The position numbers and the translations under genes were made by a program. DNA of 64,000 bases, from positions 1-64,000 of the forward strand of contig NZ_JADG01000022.1 in the NCBI RefSeq assembly GCF_000518265.1, written 5' to 3'. The notes below the pieces were generated by a model, which was not told the origin of the DNA, did not search any database, and saw nothing but the letters and a program-made list of their open reading frames with translations. Positions 33,477 to 41,570 of this stretch are shown here, piece by piece (positions within the stretch are counted from its first letter, which is position 1; each line of letters starts with the position of its first letter). Source of the DNA: Actinomadura oligospora ATCC 43269 (GTDB lineage Bacteria > Actinomycetota > Actinomycetes > Streptosporangiales > Streptosporangiaceae).

Positions 33477-35519
33477 ATGTCCACAGTTGCGGTAGAACCC
33501 GCCAGGCAGATGCCCAGAGGCAGGGAGCTGGCCGTCGTCCTCGGCGCGCTCATGCTCTCGATGCTGCTGGCGGCCCTGGACCAGACGATCGTGTCGACGG
33601 CGCTGCCGACGATCGTCGGGGACCTCGGCGGGCTGAACCACCTGTCGTGGGTGGTGACGGCGTACCTGCTGTCGTCGACGGCGTGCACGCCGCTGTGGGG
33701 GAAGCTCGGCGACCAGTACGGGCGCAAGCGGCTCTTCCAGGCGTCCATCGTGATCTTCCTGGTGGGGTCGGCGCTGTGCGGCCTCTCGGCGAGCATGGAG
33801 CAGCTGATCGCGTTCCGGGCGATCCAGGGCGTGGGCGGCGGCGGCCTGATGGTGCTGGCGATCGCGATCGTCGGGGACGTGGTGCCGCCCCGCGACCGCG
33901 GCCGGTACCAGGGCCTGTTCGGCGCGGTGTTCGGGGTGTCGAGCGTCTGCGGGCCGCTGCTCGGCGGCTGGTTCGTGGACAACCTGTCCTGGCACTGGGT
34001 CTTCTACATCAACCTGCCGGTCGGGCTGCTCGCCCTGGTCGCGATCGCGTTCGCGCTGCACGCGCCGTCCGAGCGGCACCGGCACCGGATCGACTACCTG
34101 GGCACGGTCCTGATCATCGGCTGGTCGGTGGCCCTGGTGCTGATGACGACCTGGGGCGGGACGCAGTACCCCTGGTCGTCGCCGCAGATCATCGGGCTCG
34201 GCGTGCTCGCGGTCGTGCTGATCGTGGCGTGGGTGTGGGCCGAGCACCGCGCGTCCGAGCCGATCATCCCGCTGCGGCTGTTCCGCGACCGGACGTTCAA
34301 CCTGTCCTCGGCGATCGGGTTCGTGATCGGCTTCGCGATGTTCGGCGCGATGGTCTACATCCCGCTGTTCCTGCAGGTCGTGCACGGTGTGTCGCCGACG
34401 ATGTCGGGCGTCCACCTGCTTCCGATGATGCTCGGGCTGCTGGTCGCGTCGATCGGGTCCGGGCAGATGATCAGCCGGACGGGCAAGTACCGGATCTACC
34501 CGATCGTGGGCACGCCGATCGTCGCGGTGGCGCTGTACCTGCTGTCGCTGCTCGGGGTCGGGTCGTCCACTCTGACGATGAGCCTGCGGTTCGCGCTGCT
34601 CGGCTTCGGCCTCGGCCTGGTCATGCAGGTGCTGGTCATCGCCGTGCAGAACCGGGTGGCCTACGCCGACCTCGGCGCGGCGACGTCCGGCGTGACGTTC
34701 TTCCGGCAGATCGGCGGGTCGTTCGGCGTCGCCGCGTTCGGGACGGTCTTCGCCAACCGGCTCGCGGACAACATCGGCGAGCTGGCCCGCAAGGGGGAGC
34801 TGCCGCGCGGGTTCGACCTGACGGCCGTCCAGGGCGATCCGAAGCTCATGAACAGGCTGCCGCCGAACGTCCGGGACGACCTCCTGCACGCCTACTCGGA
34901 CGCGATCTCCACGGTGTTCCTGTGGGCGGTGCCGGTGGCGCTCGTCGCGTGCGTGCTGACCTGGTTCATGAAGGAGACGCCGCTGCGCGCGGGCGCGGCG
35001 TCGGCCGAGACCGTCACGGCCCCCGGGGACGGGTCGTCGCGGCACGAGGCCGAGCGCGCGCTCAGCGAGCTCATCCGGCACGACCCGGAGGCGCTGGAGC
35101 TGTACGCGCGGCTCGCGCAGGCCGCCGGGGTGGAGATGCCGCCCGCCGAGATGTGGGCGCTGTGCCGGATCGCCCGGGAGCGTTCGGTGTCCGGCGAGGA
35201 GCTGGCCGCACGGGCCGGGGTGACGGTCGAGGAGGGGCGTCCGCACGTCCGGCGGCTGGTGGACCAGGGGCTGGTGACGTCCGAGGAGGGCGTCCTAGCC
35301 CCGACCGCGCGGGGACGGGAGGTCGCCTCGCGGCTGGTCGACGCGCGGCGCGCGGGGCTGGCCCGGCAGATCTCCGACTGGTCCCCGGACGAGAACCCGG
35401 AGCTCGCCGACGTCCTCACCCGGCTCACCCGCGCCACGCTGGGCGACGACGCCGAGGGACGCGCCGTCCACGGCACCGGCGGACGCCACCGCGCCCCGCG
35501 CCGCCACCGCTCTCACTAG
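33477..35519 (+). CDS. 14-TM drug exporter (EmrB/QacA type) with C-terminal winged-helix domain
   Basis: 680 residues. Residues about 15-510 form a DHA2-family MFS transporter. LDQTIVSTALPTIVGDLGG is the subfamily signature, GKLGDQYGRKRLF is motif A, and GAVFGVSSVCGPLLGGWF is motif C, marking drug/proton antiporters. After the last TM (VFLWAVPVALVACVLTWFM) there are about 150 extra cytoplasmic residues: LYARLAQAAGVEMPPAEMWALC, then GEELAARAGVTVEEGRPHVR and RLVDQGLVTSEEGVLAPTARG. This is a MarR-like winged helix. The C-terminal tail is His/Arg-rich. Such fusions occur in actinobacteria; the domain's role is unknown. Confidence 0.92.
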   Translation: MSTVAVEPARQMPRGRELAVVLGALMLSMLLAALDQTIVSTALPTIVGDLGGLNHLSWVVTAYLLSSTACTPLWGKLGDQYGRKRLFQASIVIFLVGSALCGLSASMEQLIAFRAIQGVGGGGLMVLAIAIVGDVVPPRDRGRYQGLFGAVFGVSSVCGPLLGGWFVDNLSWHWVFYINLPVGLLALVAIAFALHAPSERHRHRIDYLGTVLIIGWSVALVLMTTWGGTQYPWSSPQIIGLGVLAVVLIVAWVWAEHRASEPIIPLRLFRDRTFNLSSAIGFVIGFAMFGAMVYIPLFLQVVHGVSPTMSGVHLLPMMLGLLVASIGSGQMISRTGKYRIYPIVGTPIVAVALYLLSLLGVGSSTLTMSLRFALLGFGLGLVMQVLVIAVQNRVAYADLGAATSGVTFFRQIGGSFGVAAFGTVFANRLADNIGELARKGELPRGFDLTAVQGDPKLMNRLPPNVRDDLLHAYSDAISTVFLWAVPVALVACVLTWFMKETPLRAGAASAETVTAPGDGSSRHEAERALSELIRHDPEALELYARLAQAAGVEMPPAEMWALCRIARERSVSGEELAARAGVTVEEGRPHVRRLVDQGLVTSEEGVLAPTARGREVASRLVDARRAGLARQISDWSPDENPELADVLTRLTRATLGDDAEGRAVHGTGGRHRAPRRHRSH

Positions 35520-35686
35520 CCCCTCCCCGCTAGCCTGACCGGCAGGCGGACCCGGCCGTCCGGGCCCGGGGATCCGAGACCCAGGTCACACGGGATTGCG
35601 TCAGGGGCGCGGTAATCTCATACTGACTGACCGAATCTCACTCGGTTTCGGGACGGAACCCACAACCCCTGGTTTTTGGAGGCGCA

Positions 35687-36820
35687 GTGGCCGAGGCGTA
35701 CATCGTCGGCGCGGTCCGTACCCCCGTCGGTACCAAGAAGGGCGCACTCAAGGACGTTCACCCCGCCGACCTCGGCGCGCACGTCCTCAAGGAGCTGGTG
35801 AACCGCACCGGCGTCGACCCGTCCGAGGTCGAGGACAACATCATGGGCTGCGTCATGCAGGCCGGTCCCCAGGCCCTCGACATCGCGCGCACCGCGTGGC
35901 TGTCGGCCGGGCTCCCGGAGAACGTGCCCGGCGTGACCATCGACCGGCAGTGCGGCTCGTCCCAGCAGGCGATCCACTTCGCCGCGCAGGGCGTGCTGTC
36001 CGGCACCCAGGACCTGGTCGTCGCGTCCGGCGTCGAGCACATGGCCAAGGTGCCGATGGGCGCGTCCATCGTGCAGGGCCTCGACTTCCCGTACGGCGAG
36101 GGCTGGGCCGAGCGCTACGGCATGCAGGAGATCTCGCAGTTCCGCGGCGCGGAGCTGATGGCCGAGAAGTGGGGCTACACCCGCGAGGACCTGGAGCGGT
36201 TCGCGCTGGAGTCGCACCGGCGCGCGGCCAAGGCGATCGAGGCGGGGCACTTCGACCGCGAGATCGCCCCGATCGCCGGGCTCGCCAAGGACGAGGGCGC
36301 CCGCCCCGACACCACCCTGGAGAAGATGGCGTCGCTGAAGACGCTGCGCGAGGGCGGCGTCATCACCGCGGCCGTGTCGTCGCAGATCTCCATCGGCGCG
36401 TCCGCGCTGCTCATCGCGTCCGAGGAGGCCGTCCGGCGGCACAACCTCACCCCGCGCGCCCGCATCCACACCCTGGCCGTCACCGGCTCGGACCCGGTCT
36501 ACATGCTGACCGGCCCGATCCCGGCGACCGAGAAGGCCCTCGCCAGGGGCGGCCTGTCCATCGGCGACATCGACGTGTTCGAGGTCAACGAGGCGTTCGC
36601 GCCGGTGCCGATGGCGTGGGCGCACGAGACCGGCGCGTCCCTGGAGAAGACCAACCCGAACGGCGGCGCGATCGCCCTCGGGCACCCGCTGGGCGCGACC
36701 GGCGGCATCCTGATGACCAAGCTGCTGCACGAGCTGGAGCGCACCGGCGCCCGCTACGGCCTCCAGACGATGTGCGAGGGCGGCGGCCAGGCCAACGCCA
36801 CCATCATCGAGCGCCTCTGA
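35687..36820 (+). CDS. Acetyl-CoA acyltransferase (thiolase)
   Basis: 377 residues, GTG start. A thiolase of fatty-acid oxidation or acetoacetyl-CoA formation. The acyl-accepting C89 lies in VTIDRQCGSSQQAIHFAA. The C-terminal NEAFAPVP, GHPLGATGG (His base) and MCEGGGQANATI (second catalytic Cys) are all intact. The specificity loop carries MGASIVQGLDFP. It is followed by its own terminator and an enoyl-CoA hydratase on the same strand. Confidence 0.95.
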   Translation: MAEAYIVGAVRTPVGTKKGALKDVHPADLGAHVLKELVNRTGVDPSEVEDNIMGCVMQAGPQALDIARTAWLSAGLPENVPGVTIDRQCGSSQQAIHFAAQGVLSGTQDLVVASGVEHMAKVPMGASIVQGLDFPYGEGWAERYGMQEISQFRGAELMAEKWGYTREDLERFALESHRRAAKAIEAGHFDREIAPIAGLAKDEGARPDTTLEKMASLKTLREGGVITAAVSSQISIGASALLIASEEAVRRHNLTPRARIHTLAVTGSDPVYMLTGPIPATEKALARGGLSIGDIDVFEVNEAFAPVPMAWAHETGASLEKTNPNGGAIALGHPLGATGGILMTKLLHELERTGARYGLQTMCEGGGQANATIIERL

Positions 36821-36869
36821 CGGTCGGCTTCCCGGGGCTCGGCCTCTGAGACCCGGTTCTGGCATCGTT

Positions 36870-36899
36870 CGGGCGGGACCACGCGCGTGGTCCCGCCCG
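36870..36899 (+). terminator. Terminator after the thiolase gene
   Basis: A perfect 30-base palindrome: stem cgggcgggaccacg / cgtggtcccgcccg around a central cg. It is followed by ttcttctt and lies 50 bases after the thiolase stop. Its symmetry would stop transcription on either strand. Confidence 0.92.
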
Positions 36900-36917
36900 T
36901 TCTTCTTGGGAGGGCCT

Positions 36918-37700
36918 GTGTACTCGACGATTCTGTACTCGGTGTCCGAGCGGATCGCGCGCATCACGCTGAACCGTCCGGACGCGCGGAACTCGCTGAA
37001 CGACACGATGGTGGACGAGCTGCTCGACGCCTTCGCGCGCGCACGAGACGACGACGAGGCGCGGGTCATCGTCCTCACCGGGGCGGGTGACCGGGCGTTC
37101 TGCGCCGGGGCCGACCTGGGCGGGCTGGCGGCGTCCGGGGTGGCGGCGACGCGCGAGGAGCTGCGGGCGAGCGCTCCGTTCCGCCTGTTCACCGCGTTCC
37201 CCACGCTCGGCAAGCCGGTGATCGCGCGGCTCGCCGGGCACGCCGTCGCGGGCGGGCTCGGCCTCGCCGCGGCCTGCGACCTGGTGGTCGCGGCGGACGA
37301 CGTGAAGCTCGCGACGCCCGAGGTCAACGTCGGGCTCTGGCCCATGATGATCATGGCGATCATCAACCGGAACGTCGCGCCCAAGCACGCGTTCAGGCTC
37401 TACTACACGGGCGAGCGGATCACGGCCGCCGAGGGCCGCGAGATCGGCCTGGTCACCGACGTCGTCCCGCGCGCCGAGCTGGACGCCCGCGTGGACGCGC
37501 TGGCCCGCACGATCGCGGCGAAGTCGCCGGTCGGGCTGCGGCGCGGACGGGAGGCCTTCTTCGCCATCGAGGGCCGCCCGCTGGACGACGCCGTCGAGCA
37601 CCTCCTCGGCGAACTGGTCGAACTGGCCGCGACCGAGGACGCCAAGGAGGGCATCACCGCCTTCCTCGAACGCCGCGAACCCGACTTCAAGGGCCGCTGA
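36918..37700 (+). CDS. Enoyl-CoA hydratase/isomerase family protein
   Basis: 260 residues from GTG 36918 (gggaggg just upstream; TTG 36906 would add four). Crotonase fold: ITLNRPDARNSLNDTM, then AFCAGADLGGLA (first oxyanion loop), then ARLAGHAVAGGLGLAAACDLVVA (second). Of the two catalytic glutamates of classical hydratases, the one in G-G-G-x-E is replaced (AGGLGLA). The second is kept in ATPEVNVGLWP. It may be a hydratase variant or an isomerase. A downstream terminator at 37720 separates it from the convergent lyase. Confidence 0.9.
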   Translation: MYSTILYSVSERIARITLNRPDARNSLNDTMVDELLDAFARARDDDEARVIVLTGAGDRAFCAGADLGGLAASGVAATREELRASAPFRLFTAFPTLGKPVIARLAGHAVAGGLGLAAACDLVVAADDVKLATPEVNVGLWPMMIMAIINRNVAPKHAFRLYYTGERITAAEGREIGLVTDVVPRAELDARVDALARTIAAKSPVGLRRGREAFFAIEGRPLDDAVEHLLGELVELAATEDAKEGITAFLERREPDFKGR

Positions 37701-37719
37701 CCCCGGCCCGTCCAGAGGC

Positions 37720-37759
37720 CGCTGGCCGGACGCCCGGGGCGACGGACGTCCGGCCAGCG
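37720..37759. terminator. Terminator between enoyl-CoA hydratase and PL6 lyase genes
   Basis: A perfect 13-bp stem cgctggccggacg / cgtccggccagcg with a 14-base loop. It lies in the 97-base gap between two convergent genes. Confidence 0.85.
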
Positions 37760-37783
37760 ACCGGCCAGCGACCGGCCGGCGAC
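37751..37783. repeat. 11-bp tandem repeat, three copies
   Basis: cggccagcgac occurs twice, then cggccggcgac. The first copy is the right arm of the preceding terminator, so the array may have arisen by slippage from it. Confidence 0.85.
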
Positions 37784-37797
37784 CGGACCGCCCGGCG

Positions 37798-39204
37798 TCA
37801 GGAAGCGGACGGACCGACGTTCGCGCTGGTCAGCGGCACTCGCGCGACAGGAAGAGCGGAGAGTTCGTCGGCGCCGATGTCGGCGGTGCCGGTGGCGGGC
37901 TGGCCGTCGATGTCCGTCCCGGTGCCCGGGAACGCGCTCTTCGCGGCGTTCACGGCCGGGCTGCCCTTGACCAGATGCTGAAGGCCGCCGCTGAGCTTCA
38001 GCTTCGGGTCCGCGAACCGGTAGCCGGACCCCGGGACGCCCGGCGCGCCGGTTGCGGGCGCGAAGAACAGGTTGCCCGCGAAACTCGACTTCACCACGTT
38101 CAGCTTCACGGCAGGGGCCTTCGCCGCCCGGACGATGTTGTCGGCAAAGGCCAGGTCATGCGCCTTGCCGCCGCCCGAGTGGTCGCTCGTCACCTGGCCC
38201 AGGACGGTGTTGTGCGTGAATCGGACGTGGTCGGCGGGCCAGTAGGCATTCGGGTCGGACGTGCCGCCGCCCACGGTCACCCCACCCTCCACGTAGTTGG
38301 TGTGGATGTCGTGGCCGCGCCCATAGAAACGGATGCCGGACGTCCCGAACAGGTCGTTTCCGTAGACCTGTGAGTCGTTGCTGAAGCGCAGCACGATCCA
38401 GCCCTTGCTGCTTCGGATCGTGTTGTACCGGACGACGTTGTTGGACGACTTCACCGAGATGCCCTCGACGTCGCCGTTCGCGCGGTCCAGCAGGTTGCCC
38501 TCGATGACCGCGTGCGCCGGGACCGCGCCCTTGTCGCCGTACCCGAGGCGGATGCACTCGCCGCCGTTCGACCCGCCGAACCCGTGGTCGGTGAACAGGT
38601 TGGCGCTCACGCGCGTCCGCTGGGCCATGGTCTTCCCGGGCCCGTTGATCTGCAGGAACACGCCCTGGGACCGCTTGTGCGCGAACGTGTTGCGGTCGAT
38701 CCGGACGTCGTCGGCCTCGACGCTCACCCAGTTGTTCTTGGACGCGGGCTCGGCCAGCCGGAAGGTGTTGCGCGTGAACCGGACGCCCGGGGAGTCGGCG
38801 GGCACGCCCGGAGCCTCCCGCGTGTGGAACACGAACCCGGCGACGGTCACGTTGGGCGAGCGGGAGAGCGTGATCCCGGCCGTCCCGGTCAGGACGACCT
38901 TGCCGGTGTGCTGCGCGCCGACCGTGATCCGCGCCTGCTTCGTCCCGGCCCGTCCGGTGATCGCCACGGGCTTGGCCAGGGCGTACGTGCCGTCCCGGAG
39001 CAGGACGGTGTCGCCCGGACGCGCCGCGTCGACCTTCTTCTGCAGGTCGGACGGCGAGGACGCCAGGACGGTCCGTCCGGCCACGGCCGAGACCTCCGTC
39101 CCGTGCCCGCCGCCGGAGAAGCCGGCGGCGACGGCCGCCGTGGCCCCGCAGGCGAGCACGCCCGCGCCCGCCGTGAGTGCCGAGATCCGTGCCGTCCGTC
39201 GCAT
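37798..39204 (-). CDS. Secreted polysaccharide lyase family 6-like protein
   Basis: 468 residues from ATG 39204. The signal peptide is RRTARISALTAGAGVLACGATAAVAA-like. A right-handed beta-helix follows with strong PL6 (chondroitinase B/alginate lyase) signatures: LQKKVDAARPGDTVLLRDGT, ITLSRSPNVTVAGFVF, RIDRNTFAHKRSQGVFLQI, and HGFGGSNGGECIRLGYGD. The catalytic pair is K252 (EGISVKSSNNVVRYN) and R273 (GWIVLRFSND), 21 residues apart as in chondroitinase B. Probable substrate is a uronic-acid polymer; alginate or a glycosaminoglycan cannot be decided. It lies downstream of an MFS gene and an IclR gene on the same strand. Confidence 0.88.
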   Translation of the reverse strand: MRRTARISALTAGAGVLACGATAAVAAGFSGGGHGTEVSAVAGRTVLASSPSDLQKKVDAARPGDTVLLRDGTYALAKPVAITGRAGTKQARITVGAQHTGKVVLTGTAGITLSRSPNVTVAGFVFHTREAPGVPADSPGVRFTRNTFRLAEPASKNNWVSVEADDVRIDRNTFAHKRSQGVFLQINGPGKTMAQRTRVSANLFTDHGFGGSNGGECIRLGYGDKGAVPAHAVIEGNLLDRANGDVEGISVKSSNNVVRYNTIRSSKGWIVLRFSNDSQVYGNDLFGTSGIRFYGRGHDIHTNYVEGGVTVGGGTSDPNAYWPADHVRFTHNTVLGQVTSDHSGGGKAHDLAFADNIVRAAKAPAVKLNVVKSSFAGNLFFAPATGAPGVPGSGYRFADPKLKLSGGLQHLVKGSPAVNAAKSAFPGTGTDIDGQPATGTADIGADELSALPVARVPLTSANVGPSAS

Positions 39205-39316
39205 GTCGAGTGACCTCCGTGATCGCCTGGGCTCGCGGCAGTGTAGAAGCGGAGCACGCGGGCGCGGGGACGAAAGCACCAACTGCGACACGACTGTTCA
39301 ACCCGCGTACATCAGC

Positions 39317-40549
39317 TCAATCCTGGAGAGCGGGGACCGGCTCCGCGCGAACGGCCCCTTCGTCCGGCGAGACGTCCGGCAATAGCGGACGAACAAGGAC
39401 GAACTGGAGCACCGCGAGGACGAGGCAGAGCGCGGCGGTGCTCGTCCAGAGCGCGGCCACTCCCGCGTGCTGCAGGATCTGCGTCGCCGTGACCGGCGCC
39501 GCGATCCCGGCGAAACCCCAGCTCAGGCCGTACACCGACAGGTACTGGCCGCGTCCGTCCGGCGGGGCGATCCCGGCGACGGCGGCGTACACGCGTCCGA
39601 AGATGAGCAGGTCGCCGAGGCTCCACACGACGGTCGCCACCGCGAGCGGCACGAGCCCCCGCGCGAACGCGTACCCGGTGAACCCGGCCGCCAGCAGGAC
39701 GCACCCGGACGCGAGCATCACCGGCGTGGACAGCGCGGCCAGCCGTCCGAGGCGCAGCAGCGGCTGGCCCGCGACCGTCGTGACGGCCGAGACGGTGAAC
39801 AGGATCCCGGCGTCGGCGGCGGACCGTCCGCTGTGCGTCATCGACAGCGGCAGCGCGACCGTGACCTGGGTGAAGACCAGGGCGTAGAACGTGCCCGTGC
39901 CGAGCAGGACGAGCAGCGCCCGATCGCGCCACGGCGACGGGCCGTCCCGCCGCGTCCCGCTGCGCAGCGGCCGGTCGAGCGGCAGGACGCGTCGCACCAC
40001 CACCGCGCAGGCCAGGCAGGACGCGGCGTCGATCACGAACAGCCAGCGCAGGTCCCAGCGCCCGACCGCCGCCGCGATCAGCCCGGCGCCCGTGCCCCCG
40101 GCGGCGAGCGCGGCGCTGAACAGGCTGTAGGCGCGCGCCCGGTCGGCCGGGGCGACGGCGTCGGCGATCAGCGCCTGGCTCGCCGGTTCGTAGATCTCGT
40201 AGACCAGGCCGAGCAGCACCGCGAACGCCAGCACCTGCCAGGTCGTCCCGGCGGCGGCGATGGCGAGCTGCGCGACCGCGCACCCCGCAAGGCCGAGGAC
40301 GATCGAGCGGCGGCGGCCGATCCGGTCGGCGAGCCGTCCGCCGAGCAGCCGGGACGGTATCGTCGCCACCCCGAACGCCGCCGTGACCAGCCCGGCCGTC
40401 ACCGGGCTCGCGCCGAACCGGGCGACGGTGAGCGCCGCCAGGAACGGCACCGAGAACGCGCCCAGCCGGTTCACGGCCCGCGCCACGGCCAGCAGCCAGA
40501 CGCCGCGAGGCAGCCGGTTCCGCGTCACCACGACCTCCGTCACTGTCAT
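39317..40549 (-). CDS. MFS transporter
   Basis: 410 residues, about 12 TM segments. RLPRGVWLLAVARAVNRLGAF opens TM1. SRLLGGRLADRIGRRRSIVLG is motif A, and EIYEPASQALIADAVAPADRAR is the loop typical of MdtH/YdeR-like exporters. The gene starts 75 bases after the IclR stop on the same strand. Substrate unknown; it may serve the same function as the lyase that follows it. Confidence 0.9.
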   Translation of the reverse strand: MTVTEVVVTRNRLPRGVWLLAVARAVNRLGAFSVPFLAALTVARFGASPVTAGLVTAAFGVATIPSRLLGGRLADRIGRRRSIVLGLAGCAVAQLAIAAAGTTWQVLAFAVLLGLVYEIYEPASQALIADAVAPADRARAYSLFSAALAAGGTGAGLIAAAVGRWDLRWLFVIDAASCLACAVVVRRVLPLDRPLRSGTRRDGPSPWRDRALLVLLGTGTFYALVFTQVTVALPLSMTHSGRSAADAGILFTVSAVTTVAGQPLLRLGRLAALSTPVMLASGCVLLAAGFTGYAFARGLVPLAVATVVWSLGDLLIFGRVYAAVAGIAPPDGRGQYLSVYGLSWGFAGIAAPVTATQILQHAGVAALWTSTAALCLVLAVLQFVLVRPLLPDVSPDEGAVRAEPVPALQD

Positions 40550-40587
40550 AACAAAAAACGACAGTGACGAAACTAGGCCGTCAAGGC

Positions 40588-40617
40588 GTAACTCGTCAAC
40601 ACCGTTTCGACGGTTAC
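40588..40617. promoter_or_regulatory. Imperfect palindrome between iclR-family gene and MFS gene
   Basis: gtaac-t-cgtc-aa … tt-tc-gac-ggttac: two half sites (gtaac…gttac) with near-matching inner cgtc/gacg. It lies in an AT-richer gap 8 bases from the IclR stop and 40 bases before the MFS start. It could be an operator for the IclR protein or a weak terminator. Confidence 0.4.
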
Positions 40618-40624
40618 GAATGTC

Positions 40625-41383
40625 TCAGAGGGTGAGGCTGAGCGTGCGCTGGATCCGCGCCGCCGTCGCCTGCATGTGGTGCACCCGCGCCTCGACCTTC
40701 GGCAGCTTCGTCGAGCGGCACGAGATCGCGAGCGCGCCGACGACGCTGCCCGTGGCGTCGGTGACCGGGACGGCCGCGCAGCCGGTGCCGAGCGCGTACT
40801 CCTCGTGGTCGAGGGTCAGGCCCGCCTGCGTGTTCAGCAGCTGCATCAGGCGGCGCGGCTCGGTGATCGTGTGCGGGGTCAGGTCGACCAGCGGGTGCCT
40901 GGCCAGGTAGTCGCGGCGCCGGTCCTCGTCGAGCTGGCCGAGCATGCACTTGCCGATCGCGGTCGCGTGCGCGGCCTCGTCGAAGCCGACCCACAGGTCC
41001 ACGCGCGGGGCGCGCGGGCCGTCCGCGATGTCCACGATGCGGATCTCGTCGTCCACGTGCATGCCGAAGTAGGACGCGACGCCGAGCTCGTCCCGCAGGG
41101 CGACCAGCGCCGGGCGGATCCGGGTCAGCAGCTGCTGCGCCCGCGCCTGGCCCTGCAGCGAGTGGACGCGGTCGCCGAGCACCCAGGCGCCGTCGGTCAT
41201 GCGGAGCGCGTAACCCTCGTGCGCGAGGGTACGGAGCAGGTGGTAGGTGGTGGCGAGCGGCAGTCCGGCCTCGCGGGACAGCTGCTTCGCGGGCGCTCCG
41301 TTCGGGTGTGAGGCGACGGCCTCCATGAGACGCAGCGCGCGCTGCACCGAGGAGATGAGAGTAGGTCTCCGTGTCTCATCCAT
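40625..41383 (-). CDS. IclR family transcriptional regulator
   Basis: 252 residues from ATG 41383. The N-terminal winged helix is SSVQRALRLMEAVASHPNGA, KQLSREAGLPLATTYHLLRT and LAHEGYALR. The C-terminal IclR effector domain is SYFGMHVDDEIRIVDIADG, HATAIGKCMLGQLDEDRR, and EEYALGTGCAAVPVTDATGS. It lies upstream of the MFS and lyase genes on the same strand and is divergent from the acyl-CoA dehydrogenase. It may regulate either side. Confidence 0.94.
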   Translation of the reverse strand: MDETRRPTLISSVQRALRLMEAVASHPNGAPAKQLSREAGLPLATTYHLLRTLAHEGYALRMTDGAWVLGDRVHSLQGQARAQQLLTRIRPALVALRDELGVASYFGMHVDDEIRIVDIADGPRAPRVDLWVGFDEAAHATAIGKCMLGQLDEDRRRDYLARHPLVDLTPHTITEPRRLMQLLNTQAGLTLDHEEYALGTGCAAVPVTDATGSVVGALAISCRSTKLPKVEARVHHMQATAARIQRTLSLTL

Positions 41384-41570
41384 CACGCACAGCGAACCCC
41401 TCCGGCCGGGCAGTGGCCAAGACATGGGCGGTACGCGACCATTGGATCACCTTCCGTGGCGGCGGGAGGCGGTTTTCGTCAAGACGGTCTCGTCCGGGGC
41501 CCTACTCAGCGGTTTCGCCCGGGAGTAATTTCACGGGGAGAGCCCCCGGAAGCACGCTCGAGGAGTCGGC

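Noticed and set aside
35596..35624. Promoter-like ttgcgt-17-catact before the thiolase gene
   Set aside because: The -10 box does not fit TANNNT and the spacing match alone is weak in this sequence.
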